Below, piece by piece: positions 42,358 to 51,377 of a stretch of 59,474 nt of DNA. The DNA lies in contig JAZDMK010000162.1 of the NCBI GenBank assembly GCA_043800975.1, forward strand, positions 1 through 59,474, written 5' to 3'. Every line of letters begins with the position of its first letter. Position 1 is the first letter of the stretch. This DNA is from JAZDMK01 sp043800975. GTDB lineage: Bacteria; Bacteroidota; Bacteroidia; Bacteroidales; JAHJDW01. The position numbers and the translations under genes are program-made. The notes below the pieces were generated by a model. The model was not told the DNA's origin. It searched no databases and saw only the letters and a list, made by a program, of their open reading frames with translations.

Positions 42358-44421
42358 TTATCGGATCAGGGTTACAGTGCCTGCCTTATCAAATTTACGT
42401 CTGTCGGGTGTTTCAAAGTGCAGGATGTAAGCATAAACTCCCATAGGTGCCGGATTCCCTTTAAATGTTCCATCCCAGTATTTATAACGGTCTCCTGACA
42501 TAAACAACAACTCACCCCAATGGTCATAAATTCGCATTTCATGTAAAATCGCTCCGGGGGCAATAGCAAAAAAGAAATCATTCATGCCGTCAGCGTTGGG
42601 TGTAAAAGCATTTGGCACATAAACATGTAGTTCAGGGTAAATAATAATCGGTTTAATGATTGAATCAACACATCCGGTTGAATTTTCAACAATCAGTGTT
42701 ACCATATAAATTCCAGTATCCGGATATGTGTATTGTGGGTGCTGATACCAGGATTCCTCGCCGGTGCCAAACTTCCAGTGCCAGGTTACGGCATTTACTG
42801 ATAAATCTGTAAAGTTTATTCTTTTTAGTGTTTCGTAATAATAACTGAAATCTGCATCAACAACGTGAACATTCACAGTTACGTTTTCATTGGTTACAAT
42901 TCCGCAACTATCCGTTACCTGAAAAGTATAAACAGTGGTTGTAGTAGGATTCACAACATAAGTAGTTCCACTGCCAAGCCCAACCCATTGCATTTGCAAA
43001 TCTCCGATTCCAGCACTTGCGCTTGCCCATAATGTTACCGGTTGCCCGGGGCAAATCAGTGTGTCGTTGCTTGCTACTATTTGAACAGCATAGTAATCAG
43101 GCATAGTAATTTTAACACTGTCAACAAAAGTAAAACCACCGCAGGTCTCAGTTATAGTAACATAATAGGTAACTGAGGAGATCGGAAAAATATCGAATGA
43201 GGTATTGCTGCTTCCGTTACTCCAAGCATAAACAAAACTATTATAACCTCCCGATGCACTCACAGAAATGGTCATATTCTCCGGGCAAATTAAAGAAACA
43301 TCATCCGAAACGATTATTTGGGGTGGTTCATAATTGCGTATGTACAGATTTTTTGTTGGCATAGGAACCGAAGAACAAGCAGTAATATAGTTTACAGTAA
43401 TCAGAATAGTTTCTGTGAATTCAAAAAGTGCATCACTGTATGAGGTAATAAAAAAAGAATTGGTCGATTGCCCGGGTGAAAAGGCGAGTTTTGTTGGCGG
43501 GGAATTATAGTCAACGCCAATTGTAGCCGTCCCGCTATAAGAAATATAGGCCGTGTCAGCTGTTGTGGTACTTCCGCTTCGGGTAATAATGACTTCAACA
43601 TTTCCACAACCTTCAAACATTGTTGAGTCATCTCCGAGTACTGACAGATTGTTCGTTTGTATAGTGTATAGATTACTTGTAAAACTTTTTGCTTCCAGAA
43701 AAACAGCCGAATCATAGGATCCATCTCCCACATCAGCAATTGCCATTTTTATATGATATGTAGAGCATGGAACAACTCTTTCCATTGCAGTCAGAACGGT
43801 TGTAAAACCATCATATTCGACAGTATTGCCGTTATCATTATCAAAGTAGTATGCGGAAAATGAACCGGCATTAACATTGTTAATCGTAACAGGTGTAATG
43901 GTTCCGGGAATTAATGCAATGTTTTTTATGCCTGAAATCCCGGGTCCACTGATAAAAAAACCAAAAACATCGTTGAAGGTTGATCCTACAAATTCAGGAT
44001 ATTCCTCCGATGCAAAAACATATTTAAATTTTACTGAATCAGAAGAAGGAATGAAATCAAATTCAAGAATAGCCGCGTCAATGGTAGCATCACCTACAAT
44101 TGCATCCAGTAAGGCATCACCGGGGTTGCCAAAATTTTCACCGGTAGAACCCGCGCTGTTTGGACCTGGTGCATCTGTAATTTTTCCGGTTGAAAGGATA
44201 ACACCTTCGCCTAATCCAATATTTGAAGCAGATCCGTTAAAATATCCTCTTGCAGCATTGGAGCCGGTATAGGTAATGTTACTCGCAGAAACGCCACCCC
44301 CAAGCAGAAAACTATTGACAAGTTGCGATGGGGTATACCCGCCCGCAACTACCAATTGGCCTGCAACCGGAAGCGCTCCTGTAATTATTATCAGAATGCA
44401 AAAAATAAATTTTCGGATCAA
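42358..44421 (-). CDS. Choice-of-anchor L and T9SS type B surface protein, short form (copy 1 of 4)
   Basis: This is a 687-residue protein, the shortest of the four, with signal peptide FIFCILIIITGALPVAGQ. Anchor-L domain about 25-260 (KFKYVFASEEYPEFVG, STYHIKMAIADVGDGSYDSAVFLEAKSF), Calx-like domain about 270-370, two Ig-like segments, one PKD (WHWKFGTGEESWYQHPQYTY), and a type B sorting domain (HVYVPNAFTPNADGMNDFF, IYDHWGELLF). The likely start is TTG at 44421: no ATG lies between it and the signal peptide, and upstream in-frame codons contain no ATG. A TTG start would lower expression relative to the others. It is separated from copy 2 by 164 bases. Confidence 0.85.
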   Translation of the reverse strand: MIRKFIFCILIIITGALPVAGQLVVAGGYTPSQLVNSFLLGGGVSASNITYTGSNAARGYFNGSASNIGLGEGVILSTGKITDAPGPNSAGSTGENFGNPGDALLDAIVGDATIDAAILEFDFIPSSDSVKFKYVFASEEYPEFVGSTFNDVFGFFISGPGISGIKNIALIPGTITPVTINNVNAGSFSAYYFDNDNGNTVEYDGFTTVLTAMERVVPCSTYHIKMAIADVGDGSYDSAVFLEAKSFTSNLYTIQTNNLSVLGDDSTMFEGCGNVEVIITRSGSTTTADTAYISYSGTATIGVDYNSPPTKLAFSPGQSTNSFFITSYSDALFEFTETILITVNYITACSSVPMPTKNLYIRNYEPPQIIVSDDVSLICPENMTISVSASGGYNSFVYAWSNGSSNTSFDIFPISSVTYYVTITETCGGFTFVDSVKITMPDYYAVQIVASNDTLICPGQPVTLWASASAGIGDLQMQWVGLGSGTTYVVNPTTTTVYTFQVTDSCGIVTNENVTVNVHVVDADFSYYYETLKRINFTDLSVNAVTWHWKFGTGEESWYQHPQYTYPDTGIYMVTLIVENSTGCVDSIIKPIIIYPELHVYVPNAFTPNADGMNDFFFAIAPGAILHEMRIYDHWGELLFMSGDRYKYWDGTFKGNPAPMGVYAYILHFETPDRRKFDKAGTVTLIR

Positions 44422-44470
44422 AACTTCAAAAAAATTAATGATAAAAGTACAACATTTTTCGCAAAAAGGC

Positions 44471-44478
44471 TACATTTG
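44471..44478 (+). promoter_or_regulatory. -7 promoter box for the M20 dipeptidase gene
   Basis: TACATTTG matches TAnnTTTG, 19 bases before the ATG at 44498. It lies between the divergent anchor-L gene and the dipeptidase. Confidence 0.55.
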
Positions 44479-44497
44479 ATCAAAAAATCTGCCAAAC

Positions 44498-45868
44498 ATG
44501 GATGCTATAAAACAGTTTATTGAAGAGAAACGTCAGATTATTCTCGACGAATTATTTGGATTATTAAGAATACCCTCCATCAGCGCACAAGCTGAAAATA
44601 AGGACGACATGCTGAAAGCCTGCGAATACTTGAAGAAACAATTGCTTCAGGCAGGTGTGGATAAAGCCGAAGTTCATCAGACCAAAGGCCATCCGGTTGT
44701 TTATGCGGAAAAACTCATTAATCCTGCATTACCAACCATTCTGGTCTATGGTCACTACGATGTGCAACCCGTAGAACCTCTTGATTTATGGAAATCTCCG
44801 CCCTTTGAGCCGGAAATCCGTGATGAAAAAATATACGCACGCGGTGCTGATGATGACAAAGGCCAGCTATATATGCATCTCAAAGCTTTTGAATTTATGC
44901 AGACTAATAATCTTCTTCCCTGCAATGTAAAATTTATGCTGGAAGGCGAAGAAGAAATAGGCTCTCCCAGTTTGGCTGCATTCTGCGAAGCCAACAAAGA
45001 AAAACTGAAAAGCGATATTATTCTTGTATCGGATACAGGGATGCTTTCACCCGAAAATCCTTCCATTACAACGGGTCTGCGTGGTCTCAGTTATATGGAA
45101 GTGGAGGTAACCGGTCCCAACCGTGACCTTCATTCCGGTTTGTTTGGCGGCGCTGTAGCCAATCCTGCCAATGTTCTTGCAAAAATGATTGCATCATTAA
45201 CCGATGAAAAAAATAAAATTACGATTCCCGGTTTTTATGATGATGTTATTATTGTAAGCGATTCCGAAAGAAAAGAAATGGCCCGCGCTCCTTACGATGA
45301 AGAAAAATACAGAAAACATCTTGACATTGAAACCGTTCAGGGAGAAGAAGGATACACCACGCCAGAGCGCACCGGCATTCGCCCATGCCTAGATGTAAAC
45401 GGCATTTGGAGCGGCCATACCGGCGAGGGAAGTAAAACGGTTCTCCCGTCAAAAGCCTATGCAAAAATTTCGATGCGCCTTGTTCCGAATCAGAATCCTG
45501 AGAAGATTGCAAAGCTTTTTGAAAAACATTTCTGCAGCCTCGCACCCAAATCTGTAAAAGTTGAAGTGCGCTATCTCCACGGTGGCGATGCATACGTATC
45601 ACCTGTTGATACATTCGCTTATGAATGTGCGAGCAAGGCCTATGAAAAAACGTTTGCGAAGAAGCCTGTTCCAACCCGCAGTGGTGGCAGTATTCCAATC
45701 ATCGCAATGTTTGAAAAAGTACTGGGAGCAAAATCAATTCTGATGGGATTTGGTTTGGAAGAAGATGCCATTCACTCACCCAACGAGAGTTTCCGCTTGT
45801 TCTGTTTCTTCAAGGGAATTGAAACGATTCCGTATTTTTATAAATACTTTGCTGAAAAGAAAGTTTAA
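44498..45868 (+). CDS. M20 family dipeptidase
   Basis: This is a 456-residue cytoplasmic zinc peptidase related to CNDP2/PepD-type dipeptidases. Metal ligands are visible: H86 and D88 in VYGHYDVQP, D119 in ARGADDDKGQ, and the catalytic/ligand glutamates in MLEGEEEIGS (about 148-156). The lid/dimerisation domain spans about 200-330 (LRGLSYMEVEVTGPNRDLHSGLFGG), and a final histidine ligand lies near AIHSPNESF. The length is normal. It probably hydrolyses dipeptides from turnover or nutrition. It shares no operon; the next gene is convergent and directly abuts its stop. Confidence 0.92.
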   Translation: MDAIKQFIEEKRQIILDELFGLLRIPSISAQAENKDDMLKACEYLKKQLLQAGVDKAEVHQTKGHPVVYAEKLINPALPTILVYGHYDVQPVEPLDLWKSPPFEPEIRDEKIYARGADDDKGQLYMHLKAFEFMQTNNLLPCNVKFMLEGEEEIGSPSLAAFCEANKEKLKSDIILVSDTGMLSPENPSITTGLRGLSYMEVEVTGPNRDLHSGLFGGAVANPANVLAKMIASLTDEKNKITIPGFYDDVIIVSDSERKEMARAPYDEEKYRKHLDIETVQGEEGYTTPERTGIRPCLDVNGIWSGHTGEGSKTVLPSKAYAKISMRLVPNQNPEKIAKLFEKHFCSLAPKSVKVEVRYLHGGDAYVSPVDTFAYECASKAYEKTFAKKPVPTRSGGSIPIIAMFEKVLGAKSILMGFGLEEDAIHSPNESFRLFCFFKGIETIPYFYKYFAEKKV

Positions 45869-46681
45869 TTATTTCAGTAATTTCTCATACTGCTCATCCA
45901 GCTTATCACTCCAGCCGATGAAGTATTTCGTAACATCACCCACAGTCAATGAAATGATTTCCTTTTCAGGATAAGCCATGATGTCGTTTGGAAATTTTGC
46001 CTGCAACTGACGCCGCAATTGTTTATCCGTGCAGGAAGGATGATAATATAAATATTGCGCACCAAATAAATGCAGTATCTCATGCAGCATGATTCCCGGG
46101 CGTTTGCTGCTGATGATCGAATATTCAACATCGGTTTCGGAAGTTGTATTCAGTGAAAAAGAATAATCCGATTTAAAATAATTATTGATCATAAAAATCA
46201 GTGCTACATTCTCCACGTTATATTCATCGCGGAGTTTAGCAATAAAGCGTTCTCTGTTTTTTAATCCGGTTGCCGTTCGAACTACTTTGTCGGTCCACTT
46301 ATTCACAGCAATGATGCCTTCTTCTTTGTTGGTTAATCGTTTGATCGAACCACTGAAATTCTGATACACGGTTTTTGAAGTATCGCTCTGATAATAATCC
46401 AGACGTATTTTCAGTTTGATGTTGTTTTGTGTGGCCATATTTTCAATCCACTTGATCGCAACATTCATAGAGTCGAGGGTGGAATTGATATCGTAGTTGG
46501 TCCACTGATACGACTGACGCGTTTCCGCCCACACCAAGTAAAACAGAACATCACCCTGCAGTTTTTTACAAACGTTGAAATCACGTCCGTTCATATTTTC
46601 TTTCTTCGCCTGAAATAAATTCTGTGCTTCAGGCGTCTTAAAAAATCCAAGCAGTATGATCAGTAAAAGGAATTTCTTCAT
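45869..46681 (-). CDS. Exported HExxHxxG zinc metalloprotease-like protein
   Basis: This 270-residue protein has a signal peptide (FLLLIILLGFFKTPEAQ). It carries the metzincin-type zinc motif H200-E-I-L-H204-L-F-G207 in MLHEILHLFGAQYLYY, with a hydrophobic flank as in short secreted metalloproteases. The N-terminal half is mixed alpha/beta (SYQWTNYDINSTLDSMNVAIKWIE) without recognised domains. The rest of the motif (a third histidine or aspartate) is not obvious, as HPSC follows at 213, so the third ligand is uncertain. Activity is a prediction from the motif alone. It abuts the M20 gene tail to tail. An unusual feature is the missing signal for cell-surface sorting, so it probably stays in the periplasm. 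Confidence 0.65.
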   Translation of the reverse strand: MKKFLLLIILLGFFKTPEAQNLFQAKKENMNGRDFNVCKKLQGDVLFYLVWAETRQSYQWTNYDINSTLDSMNVAIKWIENMATQNNIKLKIRLDYYQSDTSKTVYQNFSGSIKRLTNKEEGIIAVNKWTDKVVRTATGLKNRERFIAKLRDEYNVENVALIFMINNYFKSDYSFSLNTTSETDVEYSIISSKRPGIMLHEILHLFGAQYLYYHPSCTDKQLRRQLQAKFPNDIMAYPEKEIISLTVGDVTKYFIGWSDKLDEQYEKLLK

Positions 46682-46750
46682 CCGGTTAATTTTTTTCTTT
46701 ATACGGCGTATGAATAATAACGTTTTGTTTTCATAAAAATTATCTCTGAA

Positions 46751-47998
46751 TTATCCGTTGGCACGTATCGCTTCCACAGGATCCATGCGCGAAGCAATAA
46801 ATGCAGGAATAAATCCGGAAACAAGTCCGATGATGGCAGAAACAAAAATGCCAAGAGAAATATTTGCAGTAGTTAGTGCCAGCGACATTCCAGCCAGATA
46901 AGAAACAATCTGTGTTCCTATAAAGATTAGCAACAGGCCCACCATACCCCCAATCACGCTGAGGATGATTGCTTCAAACAAAAACTGAAACAGAATAAAA
47001 TAATTCTTCGCACCCAGCGACTTCTGTATGCCAATGATACTGGTTCTTTCGCGAACAGACACGAACATAATATTTGCAATGCCGAATCCACCGACAAGAA
47101 TGGAAAACCCGCCAATGAACCAGCCGGCCAGCGTTATAATATTAAACAGACCTTCCAGACTTGAAGTGATAAGACTTGTCTCGTTGATGGCAAAGTTATC
47201 TTCGGCGGCTGGTTTCAGCTTTCGCACGCTGCGCATGATACCCGTAAGTTCATCACGCAGTTGCAAATTCGACACATTGGGTTTGGCCTTAACCATAATC
47301 ATCGGGTTCGAGCGGTCATCACGTATGTCGATCAGGCTTCTTAATAAATTTATGGGGATAATGATTTGTTCATCGCTGCTGCTTCCGAATGAATCTTCTC
47401 CTTCTTTTTTTAGCACTCCAATCACAGTAATTTTTCTGCCCAGTGCTTTTATTCTTTTTCCGATGGCAGGTTCATTCCCAAATAAGCCTTGTGATACTGT
47501 TGTGCCGAGCACACATACCATTTTGCCACCGGCATATTCAATCTCAGAAATAAAGCGGCCTTCGCTGAGTTCAAGGTTTGAAACTTTGTCGTACTTATCC
47601 GAAGCGCCAACAATAGCGGCATTTTTCACACTGTTGTTTCTGTATTCAACGGTTTTGTTCACCGAAGCAAAGAAGGTTGCGGCTTCTGTTCCGGTTGATC
47701 TTTTTTCAATTTCACGAAGGTCGTCGAGCGAAGGAACGGGGCGGTTCATGTATTTCCACCAGGCGAAGTTCGACCCGAATTCCCAGGGCCACTTTCCTAC
47801 AAACAAAACGTTGTTTCCTAAACTCTCGATGCTGTTTTTGATTTTACTTTCCATTGCATCCACTACAGTGAATACAGAGATGATTGCAAAAATACCAATC
47901 GTGATACCCAGCAGCGACAGCAATGTGCGCAGCTTGTTCACCACAATCGCATTGAATGCAAACAAAATACTTTCCCGGAAAAGACGGAGGAACATCAT
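46751..47998 (-). CDS. MacB/FtsX-type ABC transporter permease
   Basis: This 415-residue inner-membrane protein has one N-terminal membrane segment (NKLRTLLSLLGITIGIFAIISVFTVVDAM), a periplasmic MacB-type core (about 50-270), then three C-terminal membrane segments of the FtsX domain (IITLAGWFIGGFSILVGGFGIANIMFVSVRERT onward, with the family hallmark RERTSIIGIQKSLGAKN). MacB-type permeases export lipoproteins, toxins or lipids, or act as mechanotransducers. The matching ATPase is not adjacent, so the system is encoded elsewhere or shared. A -7 box at 48021-48028 precedes it. An alternative ATG 3 bases downstream (47995) is equally possible. Confidence 0.88.
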   Translation of the reverse strand: MMFLRLFRESILFAFNAIVVNKLRTLLSLLGITIGIFAIISVFTVVDAMESKIKNSIESLGNNVLFVGKWPWEFGSNFAWWKYMNRPVPSLDDLREIEKRSTGTEAATFFASVNKTVEYRNNSVKNAAIVGASDKYDKVSNLELSEGRFISEIEYAGGKMVCVLGTTVSQGLFGNEPAIGKRIKALGRKITVIGVLKKEGEDSFGSSSDEQIIIPINLLRSLIDIRDDRSNPMIMVKAKPNVSNLQLRDELTGIMRSVRKLKPAAEDNFAINETSLITSSLEGLFNIITLAGWFIGGFSILVGGFGIANIMFVSVRERTSIIGIQKSLGAKNYFILFQFLFEAIILSVIGGMVGLLLIFIGTQIVSYLAGMSLALTTANISLGIFVSAIIGLVSGFIPAFIASRMDPVEAIRANG

Positions 47999-48020
47999 AC
48001 CCTGACAATCATCGAATGGT

Positions 48021-48028
48021 CAAAGATA
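48021..48028 (-). promoter_or_regulatory. -7 promoter box for the permease gene
   Basis: Minus-strand TATCTTTG matches TAnnTTTG, 22 bases before the ATG at 47998. Confidence 0.5.
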
Positions 48029-48122
48029 GGAAATATGAGTTTATCAATACTAAAAGTTATTTAGTTATTAGGTTATTTGTTATTAGGCAATTTTATATGA
48101 ATTTTAATTGATACATAAATGT

Positions 48123-48130
48123 TATCTTTG
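48123..48130 (+). promoter_or_regulatory. -7 promoter box for the small exported protein gene at 48149
   Basis: TATCTTTG matches TAnnTTTG and lies 18 bases before ATG 48149. It falls inside the longer in-frame reading that starts at 48119, so that start is unlikely. Confidence 0.5.
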
Positions 48131-48148
48131 TTTTCAATCTATTACAAG

Positions 48149-48694
48149 ATGAAATTCATGTCGTTGATAAGAAGGATTACTTTTTTAATTCCCTTCATTC
48201 TGTTGTCAATATCAAATTTGGCACAAACTGATCCTAAAGGGATGTGGAAGCCATACTATGACTATTCAGTTATTATTGACAGTAAAGAATCACTTTATGA
48301 GAACGATTTTAAAATTGATATAAACCCGATCAACAACAGAAATATTATAATTTTATACAACTTCAGTTATGAAAGGGATTCTGATTTAAAAAAGGATGAA
48401 AACGGATTAACAAGAGTAATGATAGATTCGGTCGTGTTTCCAGTTACTCTCAGCCAACTGGATACAATTTATAAGTTAACAAGAGATTTGTTCTCAATAC
48501 AAAAAACACCTGATAAGTTTGAGGCAAATCAATTCCGCATTCCCCCTATTATTTATGACGGGCCAGTTCCATCAGTATTGCTAATCATTGGTGAATATGG
48601 ACAAAGTTACAAAGTTGAATTTAATCACGATGATGATGAGAATTATAAGAAGTTACTTGATTATGTTTTAACAGTACGAAATTCAAAAAAGTAG
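48149..48694 (+). CDS. Small exported protein of unknown function
   Basis: This 181-residue protein has a signal peptide (RRITFLIPFILLSISNLAQ). The mature part is rich in Asp, Ile and Lys (MWKPYYDYSVIIDSKESLYEND, KIDINPINNRNIIILYNFSYERD), with a proline/tyrosine stretch near the end (YDGPVPSVLLIIGEYGQSYKVEF). No domain or catalytic motif is recognised. Codon use is A+T-rich like most of the window, and unlike the neighbouring glnN. Its 3' end lies 29 bases from the convergent glnN stop. Confidence 0.55.
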   Translation: MKFMSLIRRITFLIPFILLSISNLAQTDPKGMWKPYYDYSVIIDSKESLYENDFKIDINPINNRNIIILYNFSYERDSDLKKDENGLTRVMIDSVVFPVTLSQLDTIYKLTRDLFSIQKTPDKFEANQFRIPPIIYDGPVPSVLLIIGEYGQSYKVEFNHDDDENYKKLLDYVLTVRNSKK

Positions 48695-48723
48695 AAACTC
48701 CCCAATTCCCCGCTCACCAGTTA

Positions 48724-50913
48724 TCACCGAATAAACATCATCTCCCTGTATTTCGTCAGCGGCCACAGCTCATCATCTACCACAATCTCCAGCTTGTCGG
48801 CGTGATAGCGTATCTCCTCCAGCATCGGGCGGATTTTGTGGCAATAGGCCTGCGCCTGCTTCTTCACATCTTCAATTGCATTGGCTTTCTTGCGCGCATT
48901 CACCATGTCCACCACGCCTTTGCGGATGCTGTATACATGTTCCGAAATTTCCTGAATGGTTTCCGTCTGCAGTTTTACAAATGCATCGTTGGCCGGAGCC
49001 TTCATCACTTCACGCAGCCCGCGCAGGTTTTCCATCAGTAAGTTCTGATAACGGATGGCTGTGGGAATAATGTGATTGTCGCAGAGGTCGCACAGCATGC
49101 GCGATTCCAGCTGAATGACTTTGGTATAAATCTCCAGACGAATGTCGGTTCTCGCTTGCAGCTCGCGCTCGGTGAAGACTTTGTTTTCGGAAAACAGTTT
49201 AAAACTTTTTGATGTTACGTACGCATCCAGCGCTTCGGGCACCGTGGGAATGTTGGGCAGGCCGCGCTTTTCCGCTTCTTTCTTCCATTCTTCTGAATAG
49301 CCGTTTCCTTCGAAAAGAATCTTTTTCGATTCCAGAATATATTTACGCAGCACCTGAAAAATAGCCTCATCCTTGTTGGCTTCATCTTCGATGCGGCTGT
49401 TTACTTCCTTCACAAAATGCTTCAGCTGTGCTGCCAGAATGGTATTCAGAACAATCACGGGGGCCGCGCAGTTGGCCGAAGAGCCCGGCGCACGAAACTC
49501 GAATTTATTTCCTGTAAACGCGAAAGGAGAGGTGCGGTTGCGGTCGGTATTATCTAAAATAATTTGCGGAATCTTCCCGATATTCAGCTTCAGCGCAGTT
49601 TTCTCGTCGGGTGTCATCTTGCGTTCTTTCACTTTTTTCACAAGATCATCAAATACACTCGTCATGTAACTCCCGATGAATGCCGACATAATCGCGGGAG
49701 GGGCTTCGTTGGCACCCAGCCTGTGTTCGTTGCCAGCTGTGGCAACCGACGCGCGAAGCAGATCGGCATGATCGTTCACCGCCTTGATGATGTTGATGAA
49801 AAACGTAAGAAACTGCAGGTTTGTCTTCGGTGTTTTTCCCGGGCTCAGCAGGTTCTTTCCCGTATCTGTGGCCAGCGACCAGTTGTTGTGCTTGCCCGAT
49901 CCGTTTACTTTCTGAAAAGGTTTTTCGTGGAAGAGTACCACCAGATGGTGCCGCCTTGCCACCTTCTCCATCACCACCATGATCAGCTGGTTGTGATCGA
50001 CCGCCAGGTTGGCTTCTTCATACACTGGCGCAAGTTCAAACTGATTCGGAGCAACCTCGTTGTGCCGCGTCTTTACCGGGATTCCCAGCTTCCAGGCTTC
50101 GTATTCAAAATCCTTCATGAAGCATTCGATGCGTTCGGGGATGGCTCCGAAGTAATGATCCTCCAGCTGCTGCCCGCGTGCCGACGAGTGTCCCTGCAGC
50201 GTGCGGCCGGTGAGCACCAGATCGGGGCGCGAAAAATACAAAGCCTCATCAATCAGGAAGTATTCCTGTTCCCAGCCCAGCGTGGGATACACGCGTGTTA
50301 CCGATTTGTCAAAATACTGACACACTTCGGTGGCGATCTTGTCCAGATTGCTGATCGACTTGAGCAGAGGCGTTTTGAAGTCGAGGGCTTCGCCGGTGTA
50401 GGAGATGAAAATGGTGGGTATGCAAAGCGTTCCGTCGATGATGAAGGCGGGCGAGCTGGGGTCCCAGGCCGAATAGCCGCGTGCCTCGAAGGTGTTGCGT
50501 ATGCCGCCGCTGGGGAAGCTCGATGCGTCGGGTTCCTGCTGTATGAGCTGGCTTCCGTCGAAGGCTTCGAAGGGGCGGGTGCCGGGTTCGGGGTTGAAAA
50601 AGGCGTCGTGTTTCTCGGCAGTGGCTCCGTTCAGTGGCTGAAACCAGTGGGTGTAGTGGGTGGCGCCGCGGCTCATGGCCCATGCCTTCATGGAGGAGGC
50701 CACCTGATCGGCAATGCGGCGGCTGATCTGCTCGCCCGAGGCAATGTTTTCATACAACTGGCGGAAAGTCTCAGCGGGCAGGTATTCGCGCATGGCATCT
50801 TGTGTGAAAACGTTGCAGCCGAATATCTCGGATACCTTGGTGAAGTTGTGTTCCTTGCGGATAGGCTGGTGGGAGAGGGCTTCGCGGAGGGCGGAGAGGC
50901 GGAGATCGTTCAT
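48724..50913 (-). CDS. glnN: Glutamine synthetase type III (GlnN)
   Basis: This is a 729-residue cytoplasmic enzyme that condenses ammonia with glutamate. It is the type III form typical of Bacteroidota and cyanobacteria, about 260 residues longer than type I. Type III blocks are THWFQPLNGATAEKHDAF, DGSQLIQQEPDASSFPSGG, YPTLGWEQEYFLID, TRHNEVAPNQFELAPVYE and NGSGKHNNWSLATDTGKNL. The first 120 codons and much of the gene are visibly G+C-richer than the neighbouring genes. That could reflect strong selection on a highly expressed gene or recent acquisition; it does not change the identification. A -7 box (50923-50930) lies close upstream. It also contains a long antisense open frame (49564-50931), which is a by-product of the G+C-rich codons. 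Confidence 0.95.
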   Translation of the reverse strand: MNDLRLSALREALSHQPIRKEHNFTKVSEIFGCNVFTQDAMREYLPAETFRQLYENIASGEQISRRIADQVASSMKAWAMSRGATHYTHWFQPLNGATAEKHDAFFNPEPGTRPFEAFDGSQLIQQEPDASSFPSGGIRNTFEARGYSAWDPSSPAFIIDGTLCIPTIFISYTGEALDFKTPLLKSISNLDKIATEVCQYFDKSVTRVYPTLGWEQEYFLIDEALYFSRPDLVLTGRTLQGHSSARGQQLEDHYFGAIPERIECFMKDFEYEAWKLGIPVKTRHNEVAPNQFELAPVYEEANLAVDHNQLIMVVMEKVARRHHLVVLFHEKPFQKVNGSGKHNNWSLATDTGKNLLSPGKTPKTNLQFLTFFINIIKAVNDHADLLRASVATAGNEHRLGANEAPPAIMSAFIGSYMTSVFDDLVKKVKERKMTPDEKTALKLNIGKIPQIILDNTDRNRTSPFAFTGNKFEFRAPGSSANCAAPVIVLNTILAAQLKHFVKEVNSRIEDEANKDEAIFQVLRKYILESKKILFEGNGYSEEWKKEAEKRGLPNIPTVPEALDAYVTSKSFKLFSENKVFTERELQARTDIRLEIYTKVIQLESRMLCDLCDNHIIPTAIRYQNLLMENLRGLREVMKAPANDAFVKLQTETIQEISEHVYSIRKGVVDMVNARKKANAIEDVKKQAQAYCHKIRPMLEEIRYHADKLEIVVDDELWPLTKYREMMFIR

Positions 50914-50922
50914 TTTTTATTG

Positions 50923-50930
50923 CAAAAGTA
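50923..50930 (-). promoter_or_regulatory. -7 promoter box for glnN
   Basis: Minus-strand TACTTTTG matches TAnnTTTG, 9 bases before the ATG at 50913, so the 5' leader would be only a few bases. Confidence 0.5.
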
Positions 50931-51038
50931 AAAATATTTGGAATACCCCCCTAAAAAAATGGGGGTGAGATTAAAAAAAGATTAAAAATAATCTAATGCA
51001 GCTAAAAAAAATAGACGGGTATGCTTCTCATTTATCGA

Positions 51039-51374
51039 AATTGTGATGAGAAGATGGGAAATCGCTCTCTAACTATACGAAATCGCTGTAAGAAGATGAG
51101 GAATCGCCCTCTGACTATACGACATCGCCGTAAGAAGATGCAACATCGCTCTCTGACTGTGCGACATCGCCGTAAGAAGATTCAACATCGCCACAAGAAG
51201 ATGCGACATCGCCGTAAGAAGATGGGAAATCGCTCTCTGACTATACGACATCGCTGCAAGAAGATGCAACATCGCCGTAAGAAGATGCAACATCGCCACA
51301 AGAAGATGGGAAATCGCTCACTCGCTCATCGAGATCGCTGTATGAAGATGGGAGATCGCCGGGTGACTATTCGT
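51039..51374 (+). repeat. Minisatellite B: 16 units of 21 bp in two alternating types
   Basis: Sixteen 21-bp units begin with [A/C/G]ATCGC. Type A continues with CGTAAGAAGATG, type B with TCTCTGACTATACG. The order along the + strand is A B A B A B A A A B A A A B A B, with slight degeneration at both ends. Type A can fold CATC...GATG within a unit. As in the other array, the period keeps several frames open; a 127-codon frame (51021-51404) encodes basic seven-residue repeats (HRRKKMQ / HRSLTIR). There is no evidence that it is expressed. The array ends 3 bases from the stop codon of the T9SS type A gene and starts about 125 bases upstream of the glnN ATG. Confidence 0.9.
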
Positions 51375-51377
51375 TAC

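Noticed and set aside
34181..43739. Numerous short antisense frames in the anchor-L gene cluster
   Set aside because: They are shadows of long, domain-rich coding frames on the minus strand.
49564..50931. 455-codon open frame antisense to glnN
   Set aside because: It mirrors a well-supported glutamine synthetase gene and results from G+C-rich codons; the product has no recognisable domain.
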